Positions 37,372-48,672 of a DNA stretch of 64,000 bases are shown piece by piece. Each line of letters starts with the position of its first letter. Position 1 is the first letter of the stretch. The notes under the pieces are model-generated. The model worked only from the letters and a program-made list of their open reading frames with translations. It had not been told where the DNA came from and searched no databases. The position numbers were made by a program, and so were the translations under genes. Source of the DNA: Onchocerca lupi (taxonomy: Eukaryota > Nematoda > Chromadorea > Rhabditida > Onchocercidae); contig JAOVVO010000414.1 in assembly GCA_028564675.1 (NCBI GenBank), positions 1 through 64,000 of the forward strand, read 5' to 3'.

Positions 37372-38573
37372 TCAGAATATCTTCAATTTCATACTATCAC
37401 TCGTTCTTAAATATGTATTCTGCCAAACAAATATTACAAGTGAGAGAAATGCGAAAAGCGTCACGGGCGTTCCTGAAATCCAAGGTTTTTATTGTAATTT
37501 ATCGATAAATCAAAGAAATGTGTGATGTAAACATTTTTCTTTCCACAAGTAGTTTCAAATTCATAACATACTTCTATATTAGAGTATAATTTTTAGTTAT
37601 GTCAGCATATTTAAAACAATCTATCGGTATCACAACTGTTGCCATCTTATATGTAAATGAATCCAATTTTTAACGGGTCCTACCTTCAGCATTGTCATTC
37701 TGATTTATCGGTGCCGAAAAATTAGGAATATAGAGCAAAAAGTTGAATGGCCAAAAATACGAGGAATTAATATGTCCAATTATAACATTACGAGAATAAA
37801 ACATCAACGATATGGCTATCAACTGGATGAATATCCCACTAATAATTAATAACAAAGTGGAAGCCATGCCGGAATTTTTCTCGCGTTCCATAGCTGCAAG
37901 TAATTGAAGCGAGTAAATTATTAAAGTAGCGAGCTTTTTTTGTGCTTCAGTTCAATTCATATTTAATTTCCAAAAAAAGCATCAGTGTAGTGTCAACCGT
38001 TTGCAATTCTATTCGTTATCTGTTGATAACGAAAAGCTATTTAAAGAATACTCTTGAATCTATTTGTCAGCTGAAGCCAGTTTAAGCCTTACATGAATGT
38101 GCAAAAATTCCAATTAAGAAAAAAAAAACTTATTCGTATTATTCAGGGAAAGACTTACTTAAATCATTTAGTTCAGCTAATAATTGTTTCAGATTTCGTT
38201 CTTTCTTAAAATAAGCAGCAAATTGAGCTGTTGGTGAGAGTGCATCTAAGTCGGATTTCATTTGCCTAATCTCTAAAGCCAAAGCTTCGATTCGAGAATC
38301 CACTGCATTACGATGAATTCTTCGAGATAGCAAAGATTTCAACTAAAAAGAAATTCAATTTAATATTTTCCTTGAAATCTTGTGGAAATTTCAGTTGACT
38401 TCCATTCTAATAATAATATTAAATTATTAGCTAACCTTTGCTGCAAGCCATCGCGTTAATATCATCCAATATGAGAATAAAAATATTGCAAGGAAACATG
38501 CCAAAATACCAAATCCGTCAACATTCCATGCAGCATACTGATTTACTATATCAACGAATGTTAAGCAAGCCAT
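37372..38573 (-). CDS. GET1: GET1/WRB tail-anchored protein insertion receptor subunit
   Basis: Four exons, 38436-38573 (ATG), 38159-38342, 37684-37893 and 37372-37472 (TGA), 210 residues, all in phase. TM1 lies at about 22-40 (FGILACFLAIFLFSYWM). Residues 47-107 form a charged coiled coil (SRIEALALEIRQMKSDLDAL, then AAYFKKERNLKQLLAELNDL). TM2 is at 117-136 (ASTLLLIISGIFIQLIAISL) and TM3 at 183-196. Three TMs with a cytosolic coiled coil between TM1 and TM2, and the F-A-x-Y-x-K-x-E-R-x-L/I motif, are diagnostic of WRB/GET1. Known: with CAMLG/GET2 it is the ER receptor for the GET3 targeting ATPase that delivers tail-anchored proteins. TTTGCAG ends five bases before the ATG, consistent with trans-splicing. 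A diverged copy of its 5' end lies at 39842-39966. Confidence 0.92.
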
Positions 38574-38689
38574 GTAAACTGCAAACAAAACATTATTTAC
38601 TTTGCATAATATAATAAGTGATCAATTTCTCGATGAAGTGATGATGAGAGGGAATAAATTGATCAAAGCCACAAAAGTATTTTTCCCTG
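38566..38689 (-). repeat. 5' end and upstream flank of GET1, copy A of a duplicated segment
   Basis: Covers the ATG context (ATGGCTTGC), the TTTGCAG acceptor and about 100 bases upstream including ACTTTGCATAATATAATA and GATGAAGTGATGATGAGAG. It matches copy B at 39842-39966 in the same orientation with scattered differences. Confidence 0.8.
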
Positions 38690-40820
38690 TTTGATTGTTT
38701 TTATAATTCTCCTGCATCGCTCAGCTCCGATCAATAGATAACAAACTATTTAAAATTTATTTATACAAATTCTCATTACTGTATATCCCATCGTCCGAAA
38801 TGACACGCACCCCGCGAACCTTTACTTTCCGCAGGTTACTTTATCAACACATCTTACTCCATTACAAACATTAACGCGGTCACGATATGTAAATAAGCGA
38901 TCTCATTAATAAAAAATTCAATTTAAATTTATTCCACTAAATAAGCAAAAAAATATATGCATATGTATTGTCTACTATCCACTCATCAGAGACTATTTCT
39001 CCAAAAAAGAAAAAATGAAAAGTTTTATTAATTAATTTGCTATCTTTAATTCAATTCACTTTAATATATTCCATCTATTCAATCAACTTTGTGAAGCATG
39101 TATAACTTGCTAATTGTTATAACTCGTAAAACCTAAAATTGGCAATTCCAACAATAAGTAATTCCTCGCCTTCTCTGGTAGAATATGAACATGAAGAAGT
39201 ATTCATCTCCTAATTTGTGATGATATAAGTAACAATGATAAGTGGAAATAATTTTTATATTTGCATAAATGCAATTTTTTCCTTTTGTTATCTCACAAAT
39301 TTTCGTTTACCAATATCAGTTATGATAACATCACATATAATTAATCATTTCTTTGTCCAGCAATAAGTCCTGTTGATGGTGCGTGTTATCAAAAGATTTG
39401 TGATAAAGCTGGTTTCAAATTTCAAATTGCTTCAAATATACAACGAACTTATAATGTTGTCATTCTGAAGATAATATCCATATCTTTTTATCTCTGTGTT
39501 CCTCTTTTATCTTTAATCATATTTCTTTTCATTCTTCCATTTCTTTTCATTTCATCTTTTTTGAAAGTGAAGTCCAAGTGAAATTAGGCCAATTTTTGAC
39601 CAATAACTACAAGTATCATTAAAATGCCATTATAATTTCTCCATTGAATATCGCCACTTTATGATGCCAAAAAGTCTGCTTCGAGCCGTTAAATCATCAT
39701 CGATATGTATGCATCAAGTTATTAGCAACTAAAAGTATTTTATTATATTCATATGATATTCACATGATTTCTTTGCTCATTTGCATTTGCCGATGTTTTC
39801 GAGTTTTTCATCCTTCGTGACACATCAAATCGGTTATTCTGCAAGTCATGCAATCTGCAAGCAAAACATTTCCGATTACTTCACTTTGCATAATATAATA
39901 ATCAATCAATTGATGAAGTGATGATAAGAGGAAAAAAGTGCTCGAAGTTGCAAAAGTATTTCACTAAACATGACTTCTACTGCATTTGCAATGACTTTTT
40001 ATAGGTAAATCATTAACCCACCTGATGAAATACAGAAGATATGTAGTCTGGGAAACTATTCAGCTAATCGTCCTGGTATTGCTTGGCTCGTTTTTATGTA
40101 TGAACATAATAATAGTTTATCCAAGCAAACAAGAATATATATATATAAAAATGCATGAATGCATGTTTGCATAATTTGCATGTAGCTTAACTGCAAATGA
40201 ATCAATAATTTTTAATTGTTCAAATGTTTCCTACCAATAATCTGTAACAATTTATAGTGAAATATAACCATAATCGCATAACCCGTTTTGCTATCACAAT
40301 CATCAAATTATTTTCTAGTATAACAAAAATCAGTTTAAAACATAAATTCTGTTCGGAGAGAGAAATTTCTCCAAGAAAAGAATAACATAAACGGAAATAC
40401 AACAATAGGTGTAGCAAATGAATTGTCCGAGTTTCAATCAGATCATTTTATCATTTATCATTTGGTTGTAGTAAATTTCTTCATTGTTATAATAAAGTTT
40501 AAATTCAGAATATTAAGGAAAGTGTCAACTTGTCAAAAAACCTGCTCTTACTTCTAAAATTTAGTTTATGACAATTCATCGATTAGATGAAATATATCTG
40601 AAATATATTTTTCTATATATTTCAAATCAATCAAACATCAGATGAAACTAGGCCATCATGGATTGATAAATTAAGCACGATAACTGAAATTATCTGCATA
40701 CAACAATCTTTGAAACATAGCAAATGGCACAGATCACTCTATCATCTTCAGTTTCTTCCCTGATTTCGAATGATTTTGGTGAAATAGAATCGTTGTTCGT
40801 GCTTGTCTAATGTCAGACGC
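38690..40820. other. Intergenic region between GET1 and the globin gene
   Basis: AT-rich, no recognised gene. It holds copy B of the GET1 5' segment and a short (AT) run near 40138-40147. ORF 40220-40417 on minus is unconvincing. Confidence 0.4.
39842..39966 (-). repeat. Copy B: decayed duplicate of the GET1 start and promoter
   Basis: On minus it reads CTTGCAG, five bases, then ATGACTTGC, parallel to TTTGCAG, five bases, ATGGCTTGC in GET1. The upstream flank is shared for about 100 bases. The reading frame after the ATG soon loses similarity to GET1 and stops. Confidence 0.75.
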
Positions 40821-40880
40821 ATCATATTTGACCTTTCTAAAATGATCATTTATCATATTTGACCTTTCTAAAATGATCAC
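40821..40880. repeat. Tandem duplication, 31-base unit, two copies
   Basis: ATCATATTTGACCTTTCTAA plus AATGATCATTT, repeated almost exactly. It lies about 100 bases beyond the globin stop, so probably in its 3' UTR. Confidence 0.9.
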
Positions 40881-40976
40881 TTGAAATTCACGAGCATTTG
40901 TAAAATTTATCAATCTTTTACAAAAAATTTTTAGAATTACTGATGGTGTCATACTGATTTCAGTATCCCTCATCGG

Positions 40977-43900
40977 TCATCTCATCTGATTCTTTTGTTG
41001 CCGTTCTCGTCTTTTCTCCCGGATTGCTTCCTGATATCCTTCCCGAAGTTGCTCCACTATGAATAGGACAATTTTCGTCCATCCAGTTTGTGTCGTCTTG
41101 TTACGATCCTTCTTTTCACCCCATTCCAGTGTTCGCTCAATCATTGCTGATGCGAAATGATCGAAATGAGCCAGACGGAATGGACAGCCGATTAATTCAG
41201 TGCTACTTTTGTTACCGACTGCAAATTTGAGAGAAAATTAGAAAGATTTCAAAGGAAAGTTTGAAATATTAATATCCCACTTCGGAATTTTGTAGGACAA
41301 TTTTTCAGATTCAAACTTAAATTCTTTGAAGCAAGCAATTGGACATTTAACCCATCAATTATCCATCGAATTTCAAGACCATTAATATCAACCCATCAAA
41401 TCCTATCTTTTTTTTCCCCATTAAAAAGCATATTTCAAATAGATGAACGAACATTTGTTGGAAGTGTCACGAAGTAAAATGGCATGTGCCCGTCCAGCCT
41501 TTCGTAATTCTTCAATTACACTTTCCTTTGCATCCAGACCAGTTATCAAACTATCCATAATATTCGTAAAACTTTTGGCATGTTTCTAGAAGTAAAACTT
41601 GGAAAATATCGAGCTATTAATTACTAATAGAAACTTTGATGACAAAGAAACGATTCCATCGCATTTAACTTCCAATATGCTGATTGATAAATTTAGAAAT
41701 GATAAGAGCTTTATTTTTAAAAAAATTAAAAATTTAATTGTGAAGAAAAGTATTTTCAGAATAGATTTTTTGGCTTAAAGTTCTCCACAAGCAAAAATAG
41801 AAGTGTTAGCTCAAATGACCGCATATTGCATAGCCATGCTGATTACTAATCACTAAGACAAACTGGCTGATAAGAGCACTAATTGGCCAGCTTTAATTAT
41901 TCAAATCAACGATTTACATTTGCAAATTATACCTTTAATCGTTCATAGCCAACATTTTTAGGTCCACCCATGATCAGCGATCGAATCTCACCACATTTGT
42001 AAAAACTATTTCGGAAAATGCTAAACGCCGGTTCCAGTGCGCCTTGGCTCCTTGCATGGATCCAAGTTTTACGCACCAATAGCAGTTGAGTGGTAGTCAA
42101 GTTTAAATTACTGCTGCTATTTTTCGTCAAATCTCGACTTGGTGAACTTTCTGTAAATGAAAAATTTGGTTATTTGCAGTGCACAATATGAGACACAATA
42201 GTCTGAGCTTAGATACGATGAGGAAAATTAAAGCGTCTCCGAATTTCAGCGACTTCATTTTCAGGTCCATTAAAATTATCAGTAAATGATTAAAATTATC
42301 AGGTCCATTTTAAAATTTAATTAAAAAAAGTATTTTAAATATAGAAATGACAAAATGAAAGATCTCGGAAAGAGTAAAAGAAAAAAAATTATTGCTTGAA
42401 TATGATATGAGATAAATTTTAGGATTAAAATTACTCTGAATAGAGTTTGCAATTAGATTAGTTGAGTCTAAAATAAGCATAATTTGGTGTCTCTTTCAGT
42501 TTTCCATTTTTCATGAGATATTATTTTCTATGCTGAAGAATAATGAGACTGAAACGAAAGAAATTATCTCGAGACATCTTAAAATTCCCTTCATTACAAT
42601 GTTTCTAAATTAAGTTTAAAATTCGAAAAAAAATTATACTTAAAATTAAGCTTAAAATTCGTCGTTATAGGCATCTGCAAATTATCGCAGAATAAATTAA
42701 GTGAAAAGAAGAAATACTTCGATTCTCGAGAAAGAGCAAGAAATTTGAAGTCTTAATTTCATCGGCTCGATAACACAAACTTTCTAATTTCATTTTTTCA
42801 ATACTTAAATGTTCCTTTGGTTTTATTTCAAAATTACTCATCTTTTTCTTACCTTCTCAAACTTTTTGACAATATTCAAATTTCTCTCTCCCTCTGTTTT
42901 CTTCCAATCACTTCCAGTAAGCACTGAGAGAAAAGTTCGGTTATTTTTGGAATGAGAAAAAAGAGAGGTGGTATGAAAGAGAAGAGAAATGAAATGTGAA
43001 GAGAAGCTTGGAAATTTTCTTTCTTCAATTTTTTTAACTTGAAAAAAAAAAAAAGATGGAATAGAATGATCGAACTGTTATTTAAATGCTGAGATTATTC
43101 AAAATCATCCGATATGATGCTCAATTTCATGTAAAACTAATATAATGATTCAAACTAGGAACACATAGATAATTCTTTTTAATTCAAATATTGCCGAATT
43201 CAATCTAAGAATTTGAGAGAAATGCCACATTAACTCATTTTATTTCCTAAATCAAAAAAAAAAACTTTTTTTTTTTTTGAAACTAATGAATGAACTAGAA
43301 GCGAAGAAGGACGACAAATATTCAAAACATCTGATCTTCTAAAAATCAAGCATTTGATAGAATTATAAAAAATGCTAAGAACCATATCCAAAAGAAAAAG
43401 TTCCAGAGCTGTGATTTCTATACTGATTTAAAGAAGACGAATCATGTTAAGTTGGAAGGCTATTCATGGACATTTCATGGAATATTGAGATAAATTGATC
43501 GAATTGCAATTGAATAGAACTTTTTTTTTCTTGTTTTTAATTTCAGTCATTAATTTGACATTCGAAAATCATTCAAATTCGAATATATCAAATGATATGA
43601 AAATATATTCCATTTTTGGAATGTTTCATTTAAATAGTGAAATTTTGGAAGAGAAAATAAACAAAAATGACCTGAATGTGACCAGGTGTGCAGTGAATTA
43701 CGAGAATGATTCATTTTTCTTCGTTCTCGACGACAGTGTCGTTCCATCAGACAATTGTCGTGGAATGATGATTCTGGAATCGGTAGGATATTGTCTGCAA
43801 CAGTAGAACGAATTAAAAACTTTACTATCTATTCCGGTGGCTAGAAATAACTCTTTGAGGAAATTGATTTGCTAATATCCCTTTCGAGATTCGAAAGAGC

Positions 43901-46900
43901 GGAAATTTTTCAACAGATTTAAATTTTTGTTAAAAAATGATTGTTACAGAGAAATATCATAAAGTCTTAAATGTTCAGTATTAAGATATTTCAGAGTGCT
44001 ATGATGAAATTTTTTCTTTTTTTTGTGAAAAATTTGCATCATTTGTAGGAATTTTATTAATTTATGGCGATTATTTAAAAAATTGAATAACAGATTTCAA
44101 GCTCAACAATATTATGTAAATTTTCAAACTTAATTATCGTCATCGCAACATTTACGTCATATCAACATATTACCAATTTATACTCTATCAGGATAGAAAA
44201 ACTTCTATCTTCCCTTTTCTTCCTCTCAATTGCTTCTTCTTCTCTTTCATTGATGAAATATTATATTAAATTTGAAAAAGCATAATAATGCTCACTTCAT
44301 CAACCAGAAGCAAAAATTATCCTCATCGTAATGATTTGAGAATTAATTCACAAAAGCGTGGATTAATTGATGCTAATTGCCAGAAAGATTCCAACTAAGC
44401 ACGATGTTCGAAGTCCGATGTTAAAAGTGAATTGTCACTAATTTGGTGTAAAATTTCTTTCAAATTATTCATACATTTCTAAATATTATCTTTCGAAACG
44501 AATAAAAAAATGTCACAAAGAGATTCAATGCTTTTAAAGATTTTCAATAAATTATCCATGAAATTGCGTCTATTAAACATATGGTAGCTCCTAAAAATGC
44601 AATTTAGATTTGTACAATCTATTGAAATTATTTAAAAAATAAAAATAAAAAAAAAAAACGGAAGTGAAAGGAAAGAATAATCCATTTCATCTTTTACATT
44701 CATAATTATTTATATGATTTTTAATGATGATAAATTTGCTTTTCCAAAAATTTTATTTGCTTAAAAAACGATTCAACGAGGAAGTATGTCCATACGATTC
44801 CGATTCTTACAATTTGTAATCTGTGCAACTGTGAAAGTTTTAAAAAATACAAAAAGGGCAAATCTGAAGCATGGATTCCATTCCTTCTAGCATTTCAATC
44901 ATTTCTTACTGAATTCGGGACAAACTGACGACAATCAAATTATTTAAATACTATTCTGAAAAGGTCACCAAAATGCCATCTATCCATTATGACCAAAAAA
45001 CTGCCGGCACTCTCAGCACTATTAACAAATTGGATTAACAATCCGTAAATATGTGCTTTTTATGAAAATCTTAACTAAAAATAGCTTAGCGAAATCATTC
45101 AACGACTTTAAATTCTCACAAAGAATATCAATTCGTCAGAAAAATTGAAATGAATAATATTCGAATTGTAAGTATTGAAATTTAATAATCCAAAAATTTG
45201 TCATCATGATTCATTATATAATCAGCGTAATTAATGTTATATAATTTAATGAATTTCGTGATAGCTATCAAAAATAATTTTTCCATTTCAATTACTATTT
45301 TTCTTTTTTAATTTCTGCTTCATTTTCAATCACTAACTTAGAAGCATAAGTTTGATTTCTTGAACTGTCTCTTTCATCATGCATCGAAGGTAAAGCAAAT
45401 TAGTTCAATATGAATGAGATCAAGTATTAAAAAATTTGCTAAATCAATCTGAAGACTTAAGGACTTAATTTTTGAAACAAAAGATGGAGTTAAAAAAAAG
45501 TTTTTAAGAGTTTTCAGATAAAATTGAAATCTTATTCTCAAAATCAACCATTCATTCATTTTGTTGAGCTTTTTGGCAACAAATAGGTAGTATTTTTGAA
45601 ATTGTTAACAGAAAAAAATTATTAATCAAATAAAATCTTTGATTGGTCTCAATTGCATATTGAAATTGTTCTGGAATTTCAAGATAACATGAAATGTCCA
45701 AAGGCATTGTGGCCTCAACGACCAAACGAAATCTTAGCAATTTATAATTAACATTTTAATTAGAGAAGAAAATTCCGAAATGATAAACAAACCTTTTTCT
45801 CGCCCAATTAGCCAACTGGCTGACAGCGACTTCTTTTTATTCATCATTGATTTAGGTGTCAAAAAGACAGCCGGATTTTCCAATTGCATTTCCATTTCCG
45901 GTATTTCAGTACAACTCTGCAATGGGGATCCTTCCCTGAAATCAAACAATGCAATTGATCCGGAAGTTTATGAGTTTTCGATTAAATATTGAACAATATC
46001 AAAGACTTCGAGGATAATACTACGTTTGTCGCTTTTTCACGTCTCATCATTCAAATTACGTCAAAATCTGAAATTTCACGAAAACGAACGTTTTTCTCCG
46101 CTGCTTTGTAATTACGCTATTATCAAACGCTGAAAGACCAATTTTTCTATCGAGCACACGGCAAGTGTTCTGAATTCGTTGAGCATCTAAACTAGAAATG
46201 ATGGAAAAGTAGAAATTTGATTGTTGAACTTTTAGAATCATTTGCTGAAGATATTTTCAATTGTCAAAGTTTGCAGAAACACCTAGAAAACTTAAAGTTT
46301 GCATCATGCTCACAGATATAGAATATTTCTATTCCATCCAATTTATCTATAATATTTGAAAGAAATAGTCAAATATAAATTAAAATAAATTCTCCCTGCT
46401 ATGAAAAGAATATTAATTATCATAGCGAAATGGAAGAGAATTCATTCACCGTCAATCTTGGATTGTTTCCGAAAACTTTTTTAGATAGAAAATAAGTTAG
46501 AAGATAAAGTAGTGTGAAAGCGAAAGACCGTACCGCCGCAATCCATCGTATAACTACGTTTCGCTAATTCAGGAATCATTTCAACACTTTCGCCTTCGTG
46601 AGAAGCGACACATATTGAGGAATCGTTAGCAGTAGTACGTGATGGGGTTGTTTCGCTACTGACTGATGATAAGATGGAATTAGATGACGGAGCATACGGT
46701 AATGATCGATGCGAATATTTCATCCATTTCGGTATTTTCTGTCTCTCTTCTGCGAAAAAAAAAAAAAAAAAAAAAAAAAAATGAAATATCAGAAGAAATT
46801 AGCATCTAATGCATTCATAAGAAACAGATGTCATCGGAATCATTTTTGCTTCAACTATAAGTCATATCGAGTTTCATAATTTTCAACTTTTAATTTTTAA

Positions 46901-47653
46901 CTTTTGAAAACTTTAAAGTTTTTTTTTTCTCCGATATGAAATATAGCAATGCAAGATATCAAAAGTAAATATTATAAACAAAAAAGAAAAAAAAACGGAA
47001 AGCATATATTTTAACCTGAAAAAGGAAAATATGCAAACTTAATAAAAAAAAGCTTAACTTCATTCGATAAACAAATGCATCAATTATATAATTTCTGTTT
47101 TGTTTTTGCTCTTAAAAATAGATGAAAAAGTCGCAATCTTTAAGAAAACAGTTGTTCAAGAAAAAATTGTTGGAAAAAAAATAAAATATTTTTTCGTTTT
47201 TCATATGATACAATCTTTATGACATATTTGAAATACTTTTTTTAAACATCCGACAATTCCACACTAGAATGATTTTTAATCATAAATTCTTGATAGTTTT
47301 ATATCAGTCCGATTTGCTAGACAGTTTAAGCTTCTCTTGGATATTTCAACCAATATCAAACAACAATTCAAGAATTTCGATTTTTTTTTCCTCAATAAAT
47401 CTTGCAAAAATATGCATTCTATCTTTCATCCATCATAAATGCATTTAAAATTCTGATACATTTGCAAGAATTTTTAAATTTAGGTAAAAAAAAAGAGGTA
47501 AAACTTACCCACAACATTTTCATTTTTCGAAAAATGGGAATTTGCTGAAATGGATCGAAGCAATCTGATCTGATGTTCCAGATGCCTTCGTCGATCCAAT
47601 GAACTACTGTATCTTGAATTCCTTTTAGCACTTTTTGCATTTCGATTACCCAT
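40977..47653 (-). CDS. Globin-domain protein with long N-terminal extension, 382 residues
   Basis: Seven exons: 47509-47653 (ATG), 46534-46749, 46060-46129, 45793-45935, 41933-42150, 41471-41585 and 40977-41218 (TGA). Total 1149 nt, every junction in phase. Residues about 205-375 are a globin fold: LTTTQLLLVRKTW (helix A, W221), FRNSFYKCGEIRSL, then RLKKHAKSFTNIMDSL with H266 at the distal position and RKAGRAHAILL with H298 at the proximal (F8) position. Then come CPFRLAHFDHFASAM and TLEWGEKKDR in G/H. This is typical of nematode globins. The usual CD1 Phe is not evident (IRSLI). Residues 1-190 are Ser-rich and disordered-looking; MGNRNAKS could be N-myristoylated, suggesting membrane attachment. 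Known: nematodes have many divergent globins acting as oxygen or redox sensors in neurons. Intron 4 is 3.6 kb. Exon 3 (23 residues) is the least certain part. Confidence 0.9.
43547..43806 (+). CDS. Candidate exon of an unknown secreted protein inside a globin intron
   Basis: Acceptor TTTTTAATTTCAG precedes a plus-strand frame open for 86 codons to TAG. An in-phase donor TCG|GTAGGA lies at 43782. It contains INLTFENHSN, MKIYSIFGMFHLNSEILEEK and DSFFFVLDDSVVPSDNCRGM: several N-glycosylation sequons and three Cys, which suggests an extracellular domain. There is no ATG at the 5' end, so it would need an upstream exon that I could not find. It is antisense to intron 4 of the globin gene. No family was recognised. 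Confidence 0.3.
46755..46781. repeat. Poly-A run (27) forming the T tract of a globin splice acceptor
   Basis: On minus this is T27 directly followed by CGCAG, the acceptor of globin exon 2. Its length probably varies between individuals. Confidence 0.9.
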
Positions 47654-48646
47654 TCAAATTAGAAGCCAATTTTTGCCAAAATTTCTCTAAATTTCAGTAT
47701 ACTTATTAATTCAGATTAAAATGGACTTTGCCGAGAGCATACGACCAATGTTACATTTTGCAAGATTTTATGTGATAGTTTGATCTAAAATTGTTAGATA
47801 TGATCAAAATGAGGAGGATTGGAGACCTTAGAGTGATAAATGATGCGATAAATATTTTTATTCAATTCGATTTCTTTTAATAAAATTTGTAAAAATATTT
47901 AAAATTAATTAGCAAGAAAAAAAGAACAATCCGCTTTAATCATTAATAGTTATATTGTTTGACAAGTAAATTAAAATTAGATGGTTTTGTTTCTCAATAC
48001 AATACTGCAAATGAAGCAAATGGAAAGGTTTATAGTTGACATTTATTAATTATACTGTTAAATCTACGGCGTTATCTGCGATTCTGTTGCGAGATAAACT
48101 TGCGTGTGCGACGTGTTTCCGTGTGTTACTGTGAACAACGTGTATTACATAATCATTGTTCGTCAACGAACTTTCAAACATATTTTGATGTTAAATTCAT
48201 TTCATCAAAGTGCTCGTAAGCTTTCGACATTTATAAATCATTAATTAAGTGGAATAACTTAATAAAAAAAAAAAAAAAAAATTATCGAAAATGACGGAAT
48301 TACTTTTATTCATTTCAAGGAATTCTTTCAAAAACGATTCGTTTTTAGATTCCCAACAAAATCAAGAAAGATGAATTTATAACTGACTGAAGTTAATATG
48401 CTAGGCTCATTATTAAGTCAAATTTTGCTATACTCAAAGTGCGAGCAATGAAGAAACGCTAATGAGCAGAATGAGACCTTAAAATGAGACTAAATTATTA
48501 AGCTAAATTATCAGAGGTAAATCTTTAGAGAAAATGACATGTCTGATTGCCGTCCTTTCAATCTGTCTGTTTATTTCCCCGTCTGTTCGCAAATTTCATC
48601 GCGATTTTTAGAAATCGCAGCCGCACTACTTCAGTTTCCCGACTCT

Positions 48647-48672
48647 TGCTGCTGCTGCTGCTGCTGCTGCTA
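48647..48672. repeat. (CTG)n microsatellite, about eight units
   Basis: Unbroken GCT/CTG run in a GC-richer patch, about 1 kb upstream of the globin start. Confidence 0.9.

Noticed and set aside
45552..45740. Minus ORF containing ATMPLDISCYLEIPEQFQYAI as an extra globin exon
   Set aside because: It looks partly coding, but its entry phase does not fit exon 4, and including it would break the join to exon 5.
45780..45992. Plus-strand 70-codon ORF
   Set aside because: Antisense to globin exon 4, which joins its neighbours in phase on the minus strand.
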